This document shows positions 54,966 through 62,671 of a stretch of 64,000 nt of DNA, one piece after another. The notes below the pieces were generated by a model. The model had not been told where the DNA came from, ran no database searches, and saw only the letters and a program-made list of their open reading frames with translations. The DNA is from Bradyrhizobium japonicum USDA 6 (GTDB lineage Bacteria > Pseudomonadota > Alphaproteobacteria > Rhizobiales > Xanthobacteraceae): NCBI RefSeq assembly GCF_000284375.1, contig NC_017249.1, positions 5,806,001-5,870,000 on the forward strand. Reading direction: 5' to 3'. Made by a program: the position numbers and the translations under genes. How positions within the stretch are numbered: position 1 is the stretch's first letter; each line of letters opens with the position of its first letter.

Positions 54966-55004
54966 AGCAATCCAGAATCTTTCCACGGATATTTCTGGAT
55001 TGCT
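54966..55004. repeat. palindromic intergenic repeat
   Basis: AGCAATCCAGAA (54966-54977) and TTCTGGATTGCT (54993-55004) are perfect 12-bp arms with a 15-base loop. It lies in the 251-base gap between the ThDP-enzyme gene and the LysR gene. Followed by CCGCCGCGCTCGCAATGACG, a tail also common in such elements. No gene is visible in the gap. Confidence 0.65.
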
Positions 55005-55096
55005 CCGCCGCGCTCGCAATGACGCCGTTTCCGAATTCCGGCAGAGCGGATTGACCGACTGTTCGGGTGTGTTTTTGCCTGTCGGGCTACGAAGCT

Positions 55097-55990
55097 CTAC
55101 AGCTTCGCCTCGGCAAAGATGCCTGATATCCAGTCGAGGAAGACGCGCAGGCGGAGCGCGAGCTGTCGATTTTGCGGATAGAGCGCGGAGAGCGGCGTCG
55201 GCGACGGCGGATAGCCGGCCAGCACTTCGACCAGCGCACCGCTGGCGAGATCCGCCGCGAAGCGATAGCGGGGCGCCTGCGTGAGGCCGAAGCCGAGCCG
55301 CGCGAGATCGGCCATGGTGTCGGAATTGTTGACGCGAACCCGGCTTGGCAGCACGACATTGCGCAGCCCGCCGGCAACGGAAAACTCCAGCGGCAGCACA
55401 TCGCCGGTGCGCGAGGAGATGAACGCGACCATCTGATGCCCGTCGAGCGTATCAGGCGTCGCGGGCATGCCGTGGCTGGCGAGATAAGCCGGACTCGCCA
55501 CCGTGATCTCCTCGACGGTGCCGAGGCGCCTCAAAATCATCCCGCTGTCCTCGGGCTCGCCCGACCGGATCGCGCAATCGATGCCCTCACGCACGAGATC
55601 GACCAGCCGGTCGCCCTGCCCGATCTGCAAGTCGAGCTGCGGATGGCGCGCCAGGAATTCCGGCAGGTGCGGCAAGATGAAAGTGCGGGTCAGCAAGGGA
55701 TGTGCGTCGATGCGCAGCAAGCCACGCGGTCGCGCATCGCGCATCGTGGTTTCGGCTTCCTCGACCTCCGCGAGGATAGCGACGCAGCGGCGGTAATAGT
55801 CCTCGCCGTCGAGCGTCGGCGTGACATGCCGCGTCGTGCGTTCGAGCAGGCGTGCGCCCAGCCGCGCCTCGAGCCCGCGCAAAACCTCGCTCGCCGTCGA
55901 GCGGGGAATGCCGAGATCGGCAGCCGCAGCCGTAAAGCTCTGCCGTTCGACGAGGCGGACGAACAGGCGCATGGCGTCAAATCGGTCCAT
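55097..55990 (-). CDS. LysR family transcriptional regulator
   Basis: A ~297-residue regulator. The helix-turn-helix is MRLFVRLVERQSFTAAAADL, GIPRSTASEVLRGLEARLGA, RLLERTTRHVTPT; the C-terminal half is a substrate-binding domain (RGLLRIDAHPLLTRTFILPH). It belongs to the large group that regulates a divergent gene. The divergent neighbour is a tautomerase gene starting 117 bases away, the likely target. Start MDRFDAM matches the family; upstream ATGs add untypical residues. Confidence 0.9.
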   Translation of the reverse strand: MDRFDAMRLFVRLVERQSFTAAAADLGIPRSTASEVLRGLEARLGARLLERTTRHVTPTLDGEDYYRRCVAILAEVEEAETTMRDARPRGLLRIDAHPLLTRTFILPHLPEFLARHPQLDLQIGQGDRLVDLVREGIDCAIRSGEPEDSGMILRRLGTVEEITVASPAYLASHGMPATPDTLDGHQMVAFISSRTGDVLPLEFSVAGGLRNVVLPSRVRVNNSDTMADLARLGFGLTQAPRYRFAADLASGALVEVLAGYPPSPTPLSALYPQNRQLALRLRVFLDWISGIFAEAKL

Positions 55991-56107
55991 GGCCGATTGT
56001 TCACCACAGCCGACAAGTGATGACAAGTTTTTCGCGATTATCCGGTCGCGGCGATCGGGCATTCTCGAACAGGAGCAACCACACCCCATCACATGGAGAG
56101 ACCCATC

Positions 56108-56335
56108 ATGCCCTTCGCCAATATCAAGATCCCCCAGGCCGCCTTATCGCGGGCGCAGAAGGCGGAGATCGTGCACAACCTCACCGCGCTGTTCGCGCAC
56201 TATTTCGGCGAAGCGGCGCGGACGCACACGATGGTGCTGATCGAGGAAGTGCCTGATGGCGGTTATGGCCGCGCCGACGAGGTGTTCGTGGTTCCCGACG
56301 CCTATCGCGCAAGCGACGCCGCTACCTCACCTTGA
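56108..56335 (+). CDS. 4-oxalocrotonate tautomerase family protein
   Basis: A 75-residue tautomerase. After removal of Met the N-terminal Pro (PFANIKIPQAALSRAQKAEI) is the catalytic base of the family, and HTMVLIEEVPDGGYGRADEV is the conserved second half. Such enzymes act on enol/keto dicarboxylates or as dehalogenase relatives; the substrate is unknown. An ATG five codons upstream would bury the Pro and is rejected. It ends 14 bases inside the convergent methyltransferase gene. Confidence 0.85.
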   Translation: MPFANIKIPQAALSRAQKAEIVHNLTALFAHYFGEAARTHTMVLIEEVPDGGYGRADEVFVVPDAYRASDAATSP

Positions 56336-56966
56336 GGCTGAGCTCGGTGCCGCCCTTGAGCGGCAGCGTCATCGAGACGAAACCGTTTTTGAGGTCGCGG
56401 ATGAAATCGAGATAGTCGGGCTCAGCATTGTCGTTCATGACGTAGCCGCCGACGCGCAGCTGCGGCGCGACGATCCCGATCACCTCGCGCGCCAGCGAGG
56501 GACCGCTCTCACCCGGCCAGCCGTCGATCAGGACGAAATCGACGGGACCGCCGAGATCGCGCAAGGTTTTTCGCGCATCGCCCTCGCGGATCTCGGCATA
56601 GTCGGCAAGGCCGGCCTCGGCGAGATTGCGTTTGGCGGTCTCGACCTTGGCCGGCACGATCTCCGAGCCGATCACGGTGCCGCCGCCATTGTCGCGGATA
56701 GCGGCCGCGAAATAGAGCGTGGACATGCCGACCGAGGTGGCGAACTCGGCCACGCGCGTGGCACGCAGGCCACGGCACAGCAGATAGATCAGTTCGCCCT
56801 GCTCGGAATGAATCGAAAAGCCCTGCTCGGCATAGGCGTGGGGATCACGGCTGTTGAAGGAGCCGCGCGGCCCGCCGCCTGATGGACGCTGCCGCGCGCC
56901 TTGGAGGCGCACGAGGACGGCGTTGACGCGTGGGTCTTGAATCGGGCTGTGGGGCCGATCACTCAT
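56322..56966 (-). CDS. class I SAM-dependent O-methyltransferase-like protein
   Basis: A 214-residue protein resembling the catechol-O-methyltransferase/CaiE-like group: CRGLRATRVAEFATSVGMST, YFAAAIRDNGGGTVIGSEIV, DFVLIDGWPGESGPSLAREV. The E-F-A-T-S-x-G-x-S motif is the SAM-binding loop. The substrate is unknown. The start is the first ATG (MSDRPHSPIQDPR). The PadR-type gene lies 19 bases upstream on the same strand, so they may form an operon. Confidence 0.85.
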   Translation of the reverse strand: MSDRPHSPIQDPRVNAVLVRLQGARQRPSGGGPRGSFNSRDPHAYAEQGFSIHSEQGELIYLLCRGLRATRVAEFATSVGMSTLYFAAAIRDNGGGTVIGSEIVPAKVETAKRNLAEAGLADYAEIREGDARKTLRDLGGPVDFVLIDGWPGESGPSLAREVIGIVAPQLRVGGYVMNDNAEPDYLDFIRDLKNGFVSMTLPLKGGTELSLKVR

Positions 56967-56985
56967 GTGTTGCTTCGCCTCTCAG

Positions 56986-57612
56986 TTATTTACCGAGGAT
57001 TTCCGCTGCAGCACGATCCAGGATCGCAGCGATGCGGCGCGCCTCGGCGGAGTCGCTGCCATGCCTGGAACGCAGCGCGCGCTTGAGGTTGTGGCGGGCA
57101 CGGTGCAATTCGTCGGAGGCGTCGGCATCGAGATCGCTGACGCCGGCAAAGGCCTCGCGCACCTCATCCATGCGGCGACCGATCCGCGACAGCGCTTGCA
57201 GGATTGCATCCGCAGTGGCGCGGTTCTCGGCGAGATGCGCCTGGCCCTGCGGCGTGATGCTGTAGAGCTTTCGGCCACCGTCCTGCTCGACGCTGCTGTG
57301 GCCGACTTCTTCGAGATAGGTCAGCGCCGGATAAATCACGCCCGGGCTCGGCGTGTAGAAGCCGTCGGACCGCTCCTCGATGATCTTGATCAACTCGTAC
57401 CCATGAGCCGGCTTTTCGGCGAGCAACGCCAGGATCACGAGCTGGAGGTCCTGCGAGGAGAGCCGCCTTGCCCCGGGGAAATCGCCGCCCGAGCCGCGCC
57501 CGAAGAAGCCATGCCCGCCGCGGCCAAAGCGTCGCCCGCCGCCATGCCGGCCCATGACGAAATGGGCGAAATGCCCGAAGTGAAAGTCTCTGTGGTCTCG
57601 TCCGTGGTGCAT
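56986..57612 (-). CDS. PadR family regulator with His-rich N-terminus (YqjI-like)
   Basis: A ~208-residue regulator. The first ~37 residues hold eight His (MHHGRDHRDFHFGHFAHF, then GRHGGG), like the metal-binding extension of E. coli YqjI, a nickel-responsive PadR protein that controls a ferric reductase. The winged-helix part reads LVILALLAEKPAHGYELIKI and SPGVIYPALTYLEEVGHSS. The start at 57612 has AAGGA upstream; an ATG eight codons earlier lies within the operator-like palindrome. Nickel or iron sensing is inferred. Confidence 0.88.
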   Translation of the reverse strand: MHHGRDHRDFHFGHFAHFVMGRHGGGRRFGRGGHGFFGRGSGGDFPGARRLSSQDLQLVILALLAEKPAHGYELIKIIEERSDGFYTPSPGVIYPALTYLEEVGHSSVEQDGGRKLYSITPQGQAHLAENRATADAILQALSRIGRRMDEVREAFAGVSDLDADASDELHRARHNLKRALRSRHGSDSAEARRIAAILDRAAAEILGK

Positions 57613-57634
57613 ATCGTACGTCCTTTTGTAAAAC

Positions 57635-57648
57635 ATATCTTACGATAT
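57635..57648 (-). promoter_or_regulatory. candidate PadR operator
   Basis: ATATC-TTAC-GATAT is a perfect inverted repeat with 5-bp arms, 22-36 bases upstream of the PadR start. A related CATATCGTACG is repeated just before the start codon. PadR/YqjI proteins bind AT-rich inverted repeats of this kind, so this is the likely autoregulatory site. Confidence 0.55.
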
Positions 57649-57738
57649 AATTTGCGACAGATGGCCCGCAACCCACAAGTCTGTGATCGCGCCTTGGCGC
57701 TGGTCCCGGCTCGGGGGACCAGCGCCGCCGGCGACCGA

Positions 57739-58290
57739 TTACTCCGCGGCTTCGCTGTGGGGAACGCCCTGCTCGACCTCGAGCTGGAGGATGTCGTTGA
57801 AGCGGTTGAAGGCACCGCAGAGCGCGATGCGCCAGGTCAGCTCGACGAGCTGGGCTTCCGAGAAATGCGCGCGCAGGCGGACGAAGATCTCGTCGCGGGT
57901 CTTGTTCCAGTTGTTGGTGACGGCGATGGAATATTCGACGACGAGCTTGTCGAGCTCATCGAGCTCGGGATGGTCCCTGTAGTCGACGAGGCGCGCGGCG
58001 CCCTCCTCTGACACGCCCTGCACCGCCAGCTTCGGCGCGTGGTGCGAGACGCAATAGTCGCATTTGTTGAGCAGCGAGACCGTGACCAGCGCGAGCTCCA
58101 GATGGCGCTTCGAGACGTTGCCTTCTTCAGCAAGATCGACCAGCAGCGACCACATATGCTTGAAGATCGGCAGGCGGTGGGCCATGACACCGGCCTGGTT
58201 CTCGAACGCGCCGTAGGTCGTCATCTTGTCCCACAGCGGCCTCAGCGCCTCCGGCAGATCGTCCCTGGTCTTGATCGAAACGCGCGACAT
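57739..58290 (-). CDS. carboxymuconolactone decarboxylase family protein (AhpD-like)
   Basis: A 183-residue protein. The active-site motif is LLNKCDYCVSHHAPKLAVQG, with the CxxC-x-x-H of AhpD-like enzymes. Flanking parts read AFENQAGVMAHRLPIFKHMW and EYSIAVTNNWNKTRDEIFVR, typical of the ~180-residue peroxidase-related CMD group. It probably reduces a hydroperoxide or serves as a thiol-disulfide partner. It stands between the PadR operator and a YjbR gene, without an obvious partner. Confidence 0.88.
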   Translation of the reverse strand: MSRVSIKTRDDLPEALRPLWDKMTTYGAFENQAGVMAHRLPIFKHMWSLLVDLAEEGNVSKRHLELALVTVSLLNKCDYCVSHHAPKLAVQGVSEEGAARLVDYRDHPELDELDKLVVEYSIAVTNNWNKTRDEIFVRLRAHFSEAQLVELTWRIALCGAFNRFNDILQLEVEQGVPHSEAAE

Positions 58291-58359
58291 GGCAATTCAT
58301 CCCTGGTTGGAAGACGCATGTTGCCATAAAGGCGGTCCTTTCGTCTCAAGTGCGAGCGC

Positions 58360-58713
58360 ATGACACCCAAGACATTCGAAGCCCGCTGCCTGCGCCTGCC
58401 CGCGGCCACCAAGGTGGTGCAGTGGGAAGGCACCTCCGTGTTCAAGGTCGGCGGCAAGATGTTCGCGCTCGGCGGCGGCTTTGCCGCGGGCTCCGGCGGC
58501 TACATGTTCAAGGTTTCGGACATGGCCTATGCGATGCTGATCGAGCATGGCGTGGCACGACCGGCGCCCTATCTGGCGCGCGCCAAATGGGTGCAACTCG
58601 CCAGCAACAACGCACTACCCGATGCGGAACTCACCGCCTATCTGGCGCAGGCCCATGCCCTGATTGTCGCAAAGCTCACGCGCAAATCACGCAAGGCGCT
58701 CGGGCTGGACTGA
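58360..58713 (+). CDS. MmcQ/YjbR family DNA-binding-fold protein
   Basis: A 117-residue protein: TFEARCLRLPAATKVVQWEG, VFKVGGKMFALGGGF, YLARAKWVQLASNNALPDAE. The G-x-x-V-F-x-V-G-G-K-x-F motif is diagnostic of the family, which has a CyaY-like/double-wing fold and is often listed as DNA-binding. Its role is unknown. Start is the first ATG. It is divergent from the CMD gene. Confidence 0.88.
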   Translation: MTPKTFEARCLRLPAATKVVQWEGTSVFKVGGKMFALGGGFAAGSGGYMFKVSDMAYAMLIEHGVARPAPYLARAKWVQLASNNALPDAELTAYLAQAHALIVAKLTRKSRKALGLD

Positions 58714-58813
58714 GTACTCTCCACAACGTGATGCGCTGATCATCGTACTGCCATTGGACTTGTGCTGCACCGCACCTAACTCGAAGCAAAGCCCATTCGA
58801 GATGGAGTGTTCC

Positions 58814-58969
58814 ATGAGCAAGCCCAACACCACTGCAGCCCAAACTTATCGCTATGAACTTGTGCATGATGATGATGACGCCGACTTCGTCGCTTACCAG
58901 CGCCGTCGCGAAGACGGGTTCTGGCAGACTTTCGCGACTTGGATGATTCCGCGCACGGTCTGCAACTAG
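58814..58969 (+). CDS. hypothetical acidic small protein (51 aa)
   Basis: The frame gives MSKPNTTAAQTYRYELVHDD DDADFV then AYQRRREDGFWQTFATWMIP RTVCN. It has an acidic patch followed by basic and aromatic residues. GGAG lies six bases before the chosen ATG; an ATG four codons earlier is also possible. Third positions are less GC-biased than in neighbours. I recognise no family. A hairpin follows 28 bases downstream. Confidence 0.45.
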   Translation: MSKPNTTAAQTYRYELVHDDDDADFVAYQRRREDGFWQTFATWMIPRTVCN

Positions 58970-58997
58970 AGCCGCGCGCCTTTCCTTCGTGCCTGTA

Positions 58998-59020
58998 TCG
59001 GAGGCGGACGGCGCCTCCGA
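58998..59020. terminator. bidirectional hairpin between converging genes
   Basis: TCGGAGGCG (58998-59006), loop GACGG, CGCCTCCGA (59012-59020): a perfect 9-bp stem between the stop of the 51-residue gene and that of the convergent OhrR gene. There is no clear T-run on either strand, so its strength as a terminator is uncertain. Confidence 0.5.
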
Positions 59021-59047
59021 CTATTCCAGCGGGAAGGCGCCGCGCGC

Positions 59048-59518
59048 TCAGCGCTTCTTCTCTCCGGGCGCCTGGATCGCGCGCAGCAGATTGTCGCGCA
59101 GGCGGCTCACCGTCTTCTGCACCACCGGAAATTCGTCGCCGAGGCCAGTCGCCTCGATCACGGACTCGCCGAGATCCTGTTCGATCAGCCTTCGGCCGGC
59201 CGGCGTCAGGCTCACGCGCACCTGCCGCTCGTCGGCGGAATCGCGGTGGCGCTTGATGTAACCGTTCTGCTCGAGCTTCTTCAGGATCGGCGTCAGCGTG
59301 TTGGATTCCAGGAACAGCTTGTCGCCGAGCGCGCTGACCGTCTGCTCGTCCTCGTCCGACAGCGCCACCATGGCGATGTACTGGGTGTAGGTCAGCCCGA
59401 CCTTGTCGAGCAGGGGCTTGTAGGCGCGGCCGAAGGCCAGATTGGCCGAATAGACGGCAAAGCACAGGAAATTCGACAGTTTTCGGCCTTTGCCGGCGGC
59501 TTTGGCGGGACGGGACAC
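59048..59518 (-). CDS. ohrR: organic-hydroperoxide-sensing MarR regulator OhrR (1-Cys type)
   Basis: A 156-residue MarR protein. The N-terminal KLSNFLCFAVYSANLAFGRA holds the conserved peroxidatic Cys (C19) and YTQYIAMVALSDEDEQTV follows; the winged helix reads ALGDKLFLESNTLTPILKKL, EQNGYIKRHRDSADERQVRV. No other Cys is present, so it is of the 1-Cys type, which is inactivated by oxidation of that Cys with low-molecular-weight thiols. The start is GTG at 59518, with GGAGG five bases upstream. It is divergent from ohr across two operator-like palindromes. Confidence 0.9.
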   Translation of the reverse strand: MSRPAKAAGKGRKLSNFLCFAVYSANLAFGRAYKPLLDKVGLTYTQYIAMVALSDEDEQTVSALGDKLFLESNTLTPILKKLEQNGYIKRHRDSADERQVRVSLTPAGRRLIEQDLGESVIEATGLGDEFPVVQKTVSRLRDNLLRAIQAPGEKKR

Positions 59519-59562
59519 GTGAACCTCCGCAATTCGTGATCTCCGGATCAATATAAATCGCA

Positions 59563-59634
59563 TCCGATTAAATCGGAAGAGCTTGATCAGACGGAGTGAC
59601 AGGTTTATTTCGGCGCTCATCCGATTAGATCGGA
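59563..59634. promoter_or_regulatory. paired OhrR operators between ohrR and ohr
   Basis: TCCGATTAAATCGGA (59563-59577) is a perfect palindrome (7-bp arms around a central A). TCCGATTAGATCGGA (59620-59634) is the same with one mismatch. The centres lie 57 bases apart in the 148-base divergent region, one nearer each gene. They are the obvious binding sites by which OhrR represses both itself and ohr. Confidence 0.75.
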
Positions 59635-59666
59635 TACGATCTAAATCAGACGAGAAAGGATCCGCC

Positions 59667-60068
59667 ATGACTACCGCTGCAAAGCTTCTCTTCACCGGCC
59701 AGACCCACGTCACCTCCGGCCCCGACGGCGCCGCGCACGCGAACGACGGTTCTCTCGATATCAAGCTGGCCCAGCCGCACCCGGCCGCCGAAAACCTGTT
59801 CGCCGCCGCCTGGTCGGCCTGCTACCTCGGCGCGCTGGGCCTCGCCGCCGCCCAGCGCAAGGTCAAGCTGCCGAGCCAGCCGTCGGTCGACACCACGATC
59901 GACCTGAACAATGCAAACGGCGCCTTCTTCCTGCGGGCCCGTCTCGACGTCAGCGTTCCCGGCGTCGATCGCGCGGTCGCCCAGGAGCTGATCGAGGCGG
60001 CGCACGGCATCTGCCCCTATTCCAAGGCCGTCCACGGCAACATCGAGGTGACCACCACCCTCGTCTGA
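59667..60068 (+). CDS. ohr: organic hydroperoxide resistance protein Ohr (atypical)
   Basis: A 133-residue OsmC/Ohr protein with the two catalytic Cys in place: C52 in ENLFAAAWSACYLGALG and a second in AHGICPYSKAVHGNIEV. The Glu of ENLF is present. However, the Arg usually found in the N-terminal G-R-D/E-G motif, which orders the active site, is replaced: the segment reads VTSGPDGAAHANDG. It reduces organic hydroperoxides with dihydrolipoamide-type donors in the family. AGAAAGGA precedes the ATG. Divergent from ohrR. Confidence 0.88.
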   Translation: MTTAAKLLFTGQTHVTSGPDGAAHANDGSLDIKLAQPHPAAENLFAAAWSACYLGALGLAAAQRKVKLPSQPSVDTTIDLNNANGAFFLRARLDVSVPGVDRAVAQELIEAAHGICPYSKAVHGNIEVTTTLV

Positions 60069-60099
60069 CCCGCCATCAAGCCAACATCAGGAGCCGACC

Positions 60100-60513
60100 A
60101 TGAGCCCCTATCCATTACGAACCCTGCGCGTGCTTGCGAGCGCTGCCGTGCTCGCCACCAACCTTCTCACCCTGCCGGCAGCAGCCCAGCCGGCCGGCGT
60201 CACGCGCACCGACCTCCAGCGCCATGATCTCAGCGCGCCCGATCGCGAGGCGGTCCAGGTCCGCGTCGACCTCGCGCCCGGAGTTGCGTTCAGCCGGCAT
60301 ACGCATCCAGGCGAGGAGATTATCTATGTGCTGACGGGCGCCATCGAATACGACGTCGACGGCAAGCCCCCGGTGACGCTTAGGGCAGGCGACGTGCTGT
60401 TCATTCCGGCCGGAACGGTTCATGCGGCGAAGAACGTCGGCCAGGACACCGCGAGCGAGCTTGCGACCTATATCGTCGCCAAGGACAAGCCGCTTCTGAC
60501 GCTGGCGAAGTGA
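60100..60513 (+). CDS. secreted cupin-domain protein
   Basis: A 137-residue protein with a signal peptide (LRVLASAAVLATNLLTLPAA-A). The cupin fold is clear: SRHTHPGEEIIYVLTGAIEY (motif 1, two His and a Glu for a metal) and VLFIPAGTVHAAKNVG (motif 2). It starts 32 bases after ohr on the same strand, so it is probably part of the OhrR regulon. Small periplasmic cupins of this kind have no assigned reaction. Confidence 0.85.
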   Translation: MSPYPLRTLRVLASAAVLATNLLTLPAAAQPAGVTRTDLQRHDLSAPDREAVQVRVDLAPGVAFSRHTHPGEEIIYVLTGAIEYDVDGKPPVTLRAGDVLFIPAGTVHAAKNVGQDTASELATYIVAKDKPLLTLAK

Positions 60514-60546
60514 GACCGGCCGTCTCGATTGACCCGCACACAATAT

Positions 60547-60560
60547 CTGACTAAAGTCAG
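60547..60560 (+). promoter_or_regulatory. candidate MarR-type operator
   Basis: CTGACT-AA-AGTCAG is a perfect inverted repeat with 6-bp arms, ending five bases before the start codon of the MarR-GNAT gene. A TTGACC -35-like hexamer lies at 60529-60534, so the operator would cover the -10 or start region. Autorepression is the likely use. Confidence 0.55.
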
Positions 60561-60565
60561 GTATC

Positions 60566-61444
60566 ATGCTCAATCCCGTCTCCCGCGTCCGCCGCTTCAA
60601 TCGCGCCGTGACCTCCGCCGTCGGCGCGCTCGACACCTCGTTCCTCGGGCGCGGCCGGCCGCTTGGGGCGGCGCGCGTGCTCAATGCGATCGGACATGGG
60701 CGCTCGGATGTGGCGGAGATCCGCGACTATCTCGGACTCGATTCCGGATTGATGAGCCGGCTGCTCCGCAGCCTCGAGGACGAAGGGCTGGTCGAGACCA
60801 CGACGCATGAGGACGATGCGCGCCGCCGTGTCGTAACATTGACACGTGCGGGCCGGCGCGAGTTCGCAGCCTACGAGGCGCTGTCGAATACGCAGGCCGA
60901 AGGCTTCCTGGCGCAACTTTCGCAGCGCGAGGCGCTGCTGGCGGCGATGGACCTGATCGCTTCCGCGCTGACGCGCGAGCGCGTCGCGTTGGACGAGATG
61001 GATCCACGGAGCGAAGCAGCACGGTATTGCCTGCGCGAGTACTATTCCGAGCTCGGCCGCCGCTTCAAGCAGGGTTTTGACGTCTCGCTGTCGCGCGATC
61101 CTGACGCCAGGGACATGCGCCGGCCGCGCGGCACCTTCATCGTTGCGATGTCGGATACGCTGCCGATCGGCTGCGTCGGACTGAAGGGAACGGATCACGG
61201 CTATGCCGAGATCAAGCGTCTCTGGGTTGCCCCCGCAGCGCGCGGATTGCGGCTCGGCCGGCGCCTGATGGACGCCGCCGAGAATGCCGCACGCGACCTC
61301 GGCATCACGCTGCTGCGGCTCGACACCAACAGCGCGCTCGCCGAAGCCGGCCAGCTTTACCGCACCACGGGCTGGCGCGAGATCCCCCGCTTCAACGATG
61401 ATCCCTACCCGGATCTCTTTTTCGAAAAGCACATCCCGTCATAG
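60566..61444 (+). CDS. MarR-GNAT fusion (helix-turn-helix regulator with acetyltransferase domain)
   Basis: A 292-residue two-domain protein. Residues ~1-140 are a MarR winged helix (ARVLNAIGHGRSDVAEIRDY, LDSGLMSRLLRSLEDEGLVE, DDARRRVVTLTRAGRREF). Residues ~150-292 are a GNAT domain (IKRLWVAPAARGLRLGRRLM, acetyl-CoA loop, then LDTNSALAEAGQLYRTTGWR). The fusion is known in many bacteria, but targets of either half are mostly unknown. There is no evident ribosome site; the palindromic operator sits just before the ATG, so the message may be nearly leaderless. Confidence 0.9.
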   Translation: MLNPVSRVRRFNRAVTSAVGALDTSFLGRGRPLGAARVLNAIGHGRSDVAEIRDYLGLDSGLMSRLLRSLEDEGLVETTTHEDDARRRVVTLTRAGRREFAAYEALSNTQAEGFLAQLSQREALLAAMDLIASALTRERVALDEMDPRSEAARYCLREYYSELGRRFKQGFDVSLSRDPDARDMRRPRGTFIVAMSDTLPIGCVGLKGTDHGYAEIKRLWVAPAARGLRLGRRLMDAAENAARDLGITLLRLDTNSALAEAGQLYRTTGWREIPRFNDDPYPDLFFEKHIPS

Positions 61445-61450
61445 ACCGCG

Positions 61451-62671
61451 TCACGCCGCCGCTGCCGCGGCCTCGCCTTGCGGCTTCGCGAATGGCCTGA
61501 AATTCATCGCCATCAGGAAGGCGCCGAGGCCCATCGCCCAGGAGGCGATATAGAGCCAGGCGTAGCTGGAGAACGCGTCGTAGATCAGGCCGCCGGCGAG
61601 CGGGCCGGTCGCCATGCCGAGGCTGCCGGCCATCGCCGTGCCGCCGATCACCGTGCCCATCATGCGCAGCGGGAAGTTTTCGCGCACCAGCACCGCATAG
61701 AGCGGCATGGTGCCGGCATAGATGAAGCCGAAGACGGCGCCGACCGCGTAGAACGTCGCGAGCTGCTGCGCGAAGACATAAGCGAGCGCGCCGAACGCCT
61801 GCAACAGCAGCCCCGTGACGAGCACGCGCTTGGCGCCGAAACGATCGCCGAGCAGCCCGAAGGCGATACGGCCGCCCATGCCGGCAAAGCCCTCGATGCT
61901 GTAGATCGTCACCGCCGCGATCAGCGGGATGCCGCAGCTCACGGCATAGCTGACGGTGTGGATGATCGGGCCGGAATGGGTGGCGCAACAGAAGAAGTTG
62001 GTGGCGAGCAGGATCATGAATTGCGGCGAGCGCAGCGCCTCGCCCAGCGACATCTCCCCTTGCGGCGCGCTCTCGCCCGCAGGCGCGGCGACGGCATGCG
62101 CGAGCGCGGGCGGGCGTCGCACCAGGAACGAGACCGGGATCATGATGGCGCCGACCACCAGCGCCACGATCTGCATCGAGGTGCGCCAGTCGTGGCCGGA
62201 GACGAGCCAGGCCGCGAGCGGCGCCATCGTCATCGGCGCCATGCCCATGCCCGCCGACACCAGCGAGACGGCCAGGCTGCGATGGGTGTCGAACCAGCCG
62301 GTGACGGTCGCCATCATCGGCGCGAAGATCGCCGCGCAGGAGGCGCCGACCAGAAGGCCGAACATGACCTGGAACGCCAGCAGCGAGCTCGCGTGGCTCG
62401 CGGCGAACAGGCTGAGCGACAGCACCGTCGATCCCGTCAGCACCACCGGCAGCGGCCCGAATTTGTCGGTCGCCGTGCCCCAGGCCATGCTGGTGAAGGC
62501 CATCGCCAGGAACCCGATCGTCATCGCGCTGGAAACGCCGGTCACCGACCAGCCGGTGTCCTTGGCGATCGGCTGCAGGAACACAGGCAGCGAAAACATG
62601 CCGCCGATCGCGACACAGCCGAGCAAGCCGCCGGCGGCGACGATCACCCAGCGATAGGAGGAAGCGTTCAT
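61451..62671 (-). CDS. MFS transporter (OFA/monocarboxylate-like)
   Basis: A 406-residue, 12-helix major facilitator. SVTGVSSAMTIGFLAMAFTS, WGTATDKFGPLPVVLTGSTV (the inter-helix loop motif) and GIPLIAAVTIYSIEGFAGMG, GRIAFGLLGDRFGAKRVLVT are typical of the oxalate/formate and monocarboxylate branch. The substrate is not predictable. The gene converges with the MarR-GNAT gene (six bases apart) and seems to be transcribed alone. Confidence 0.88.
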   Translation of the reverse strand: MNASSYRWVIVAAGGLLGCVAIGGMFSLPVFLQPIAKDTGWSVTGVSSAMTIGFLAMAFTSMAWGTATDKFGPLPVVLTGSTVLSLSLFAASHASSLLAFQVMFGLLVGASCAAIFAPMMATVTGWFDTHRSLAVSLVSAGMGMAPMTMAPLAAWLVSGHDWRTSMQIVALVVGAIMIPVSFLVRRPPALAHAVAAPAGESAPQGEMSLGEALRSPQFMILLATNFFCCATHSGPIIHTVSYAVSCGIPLIAAVTIYSIEGFAGMGGRIAFGLLGDRFGAKRVLVTGLLLQAFGALAYVFAQQLATFYAVGAVFGFIYAGTMPLYAVLVRENFPLRMMGTVIGGTAMAGSLGMATGPLAGGLIYDAFSSYAWLYIASWAMGLGAFLMAMNFRPFAKPQGEAAAAAA

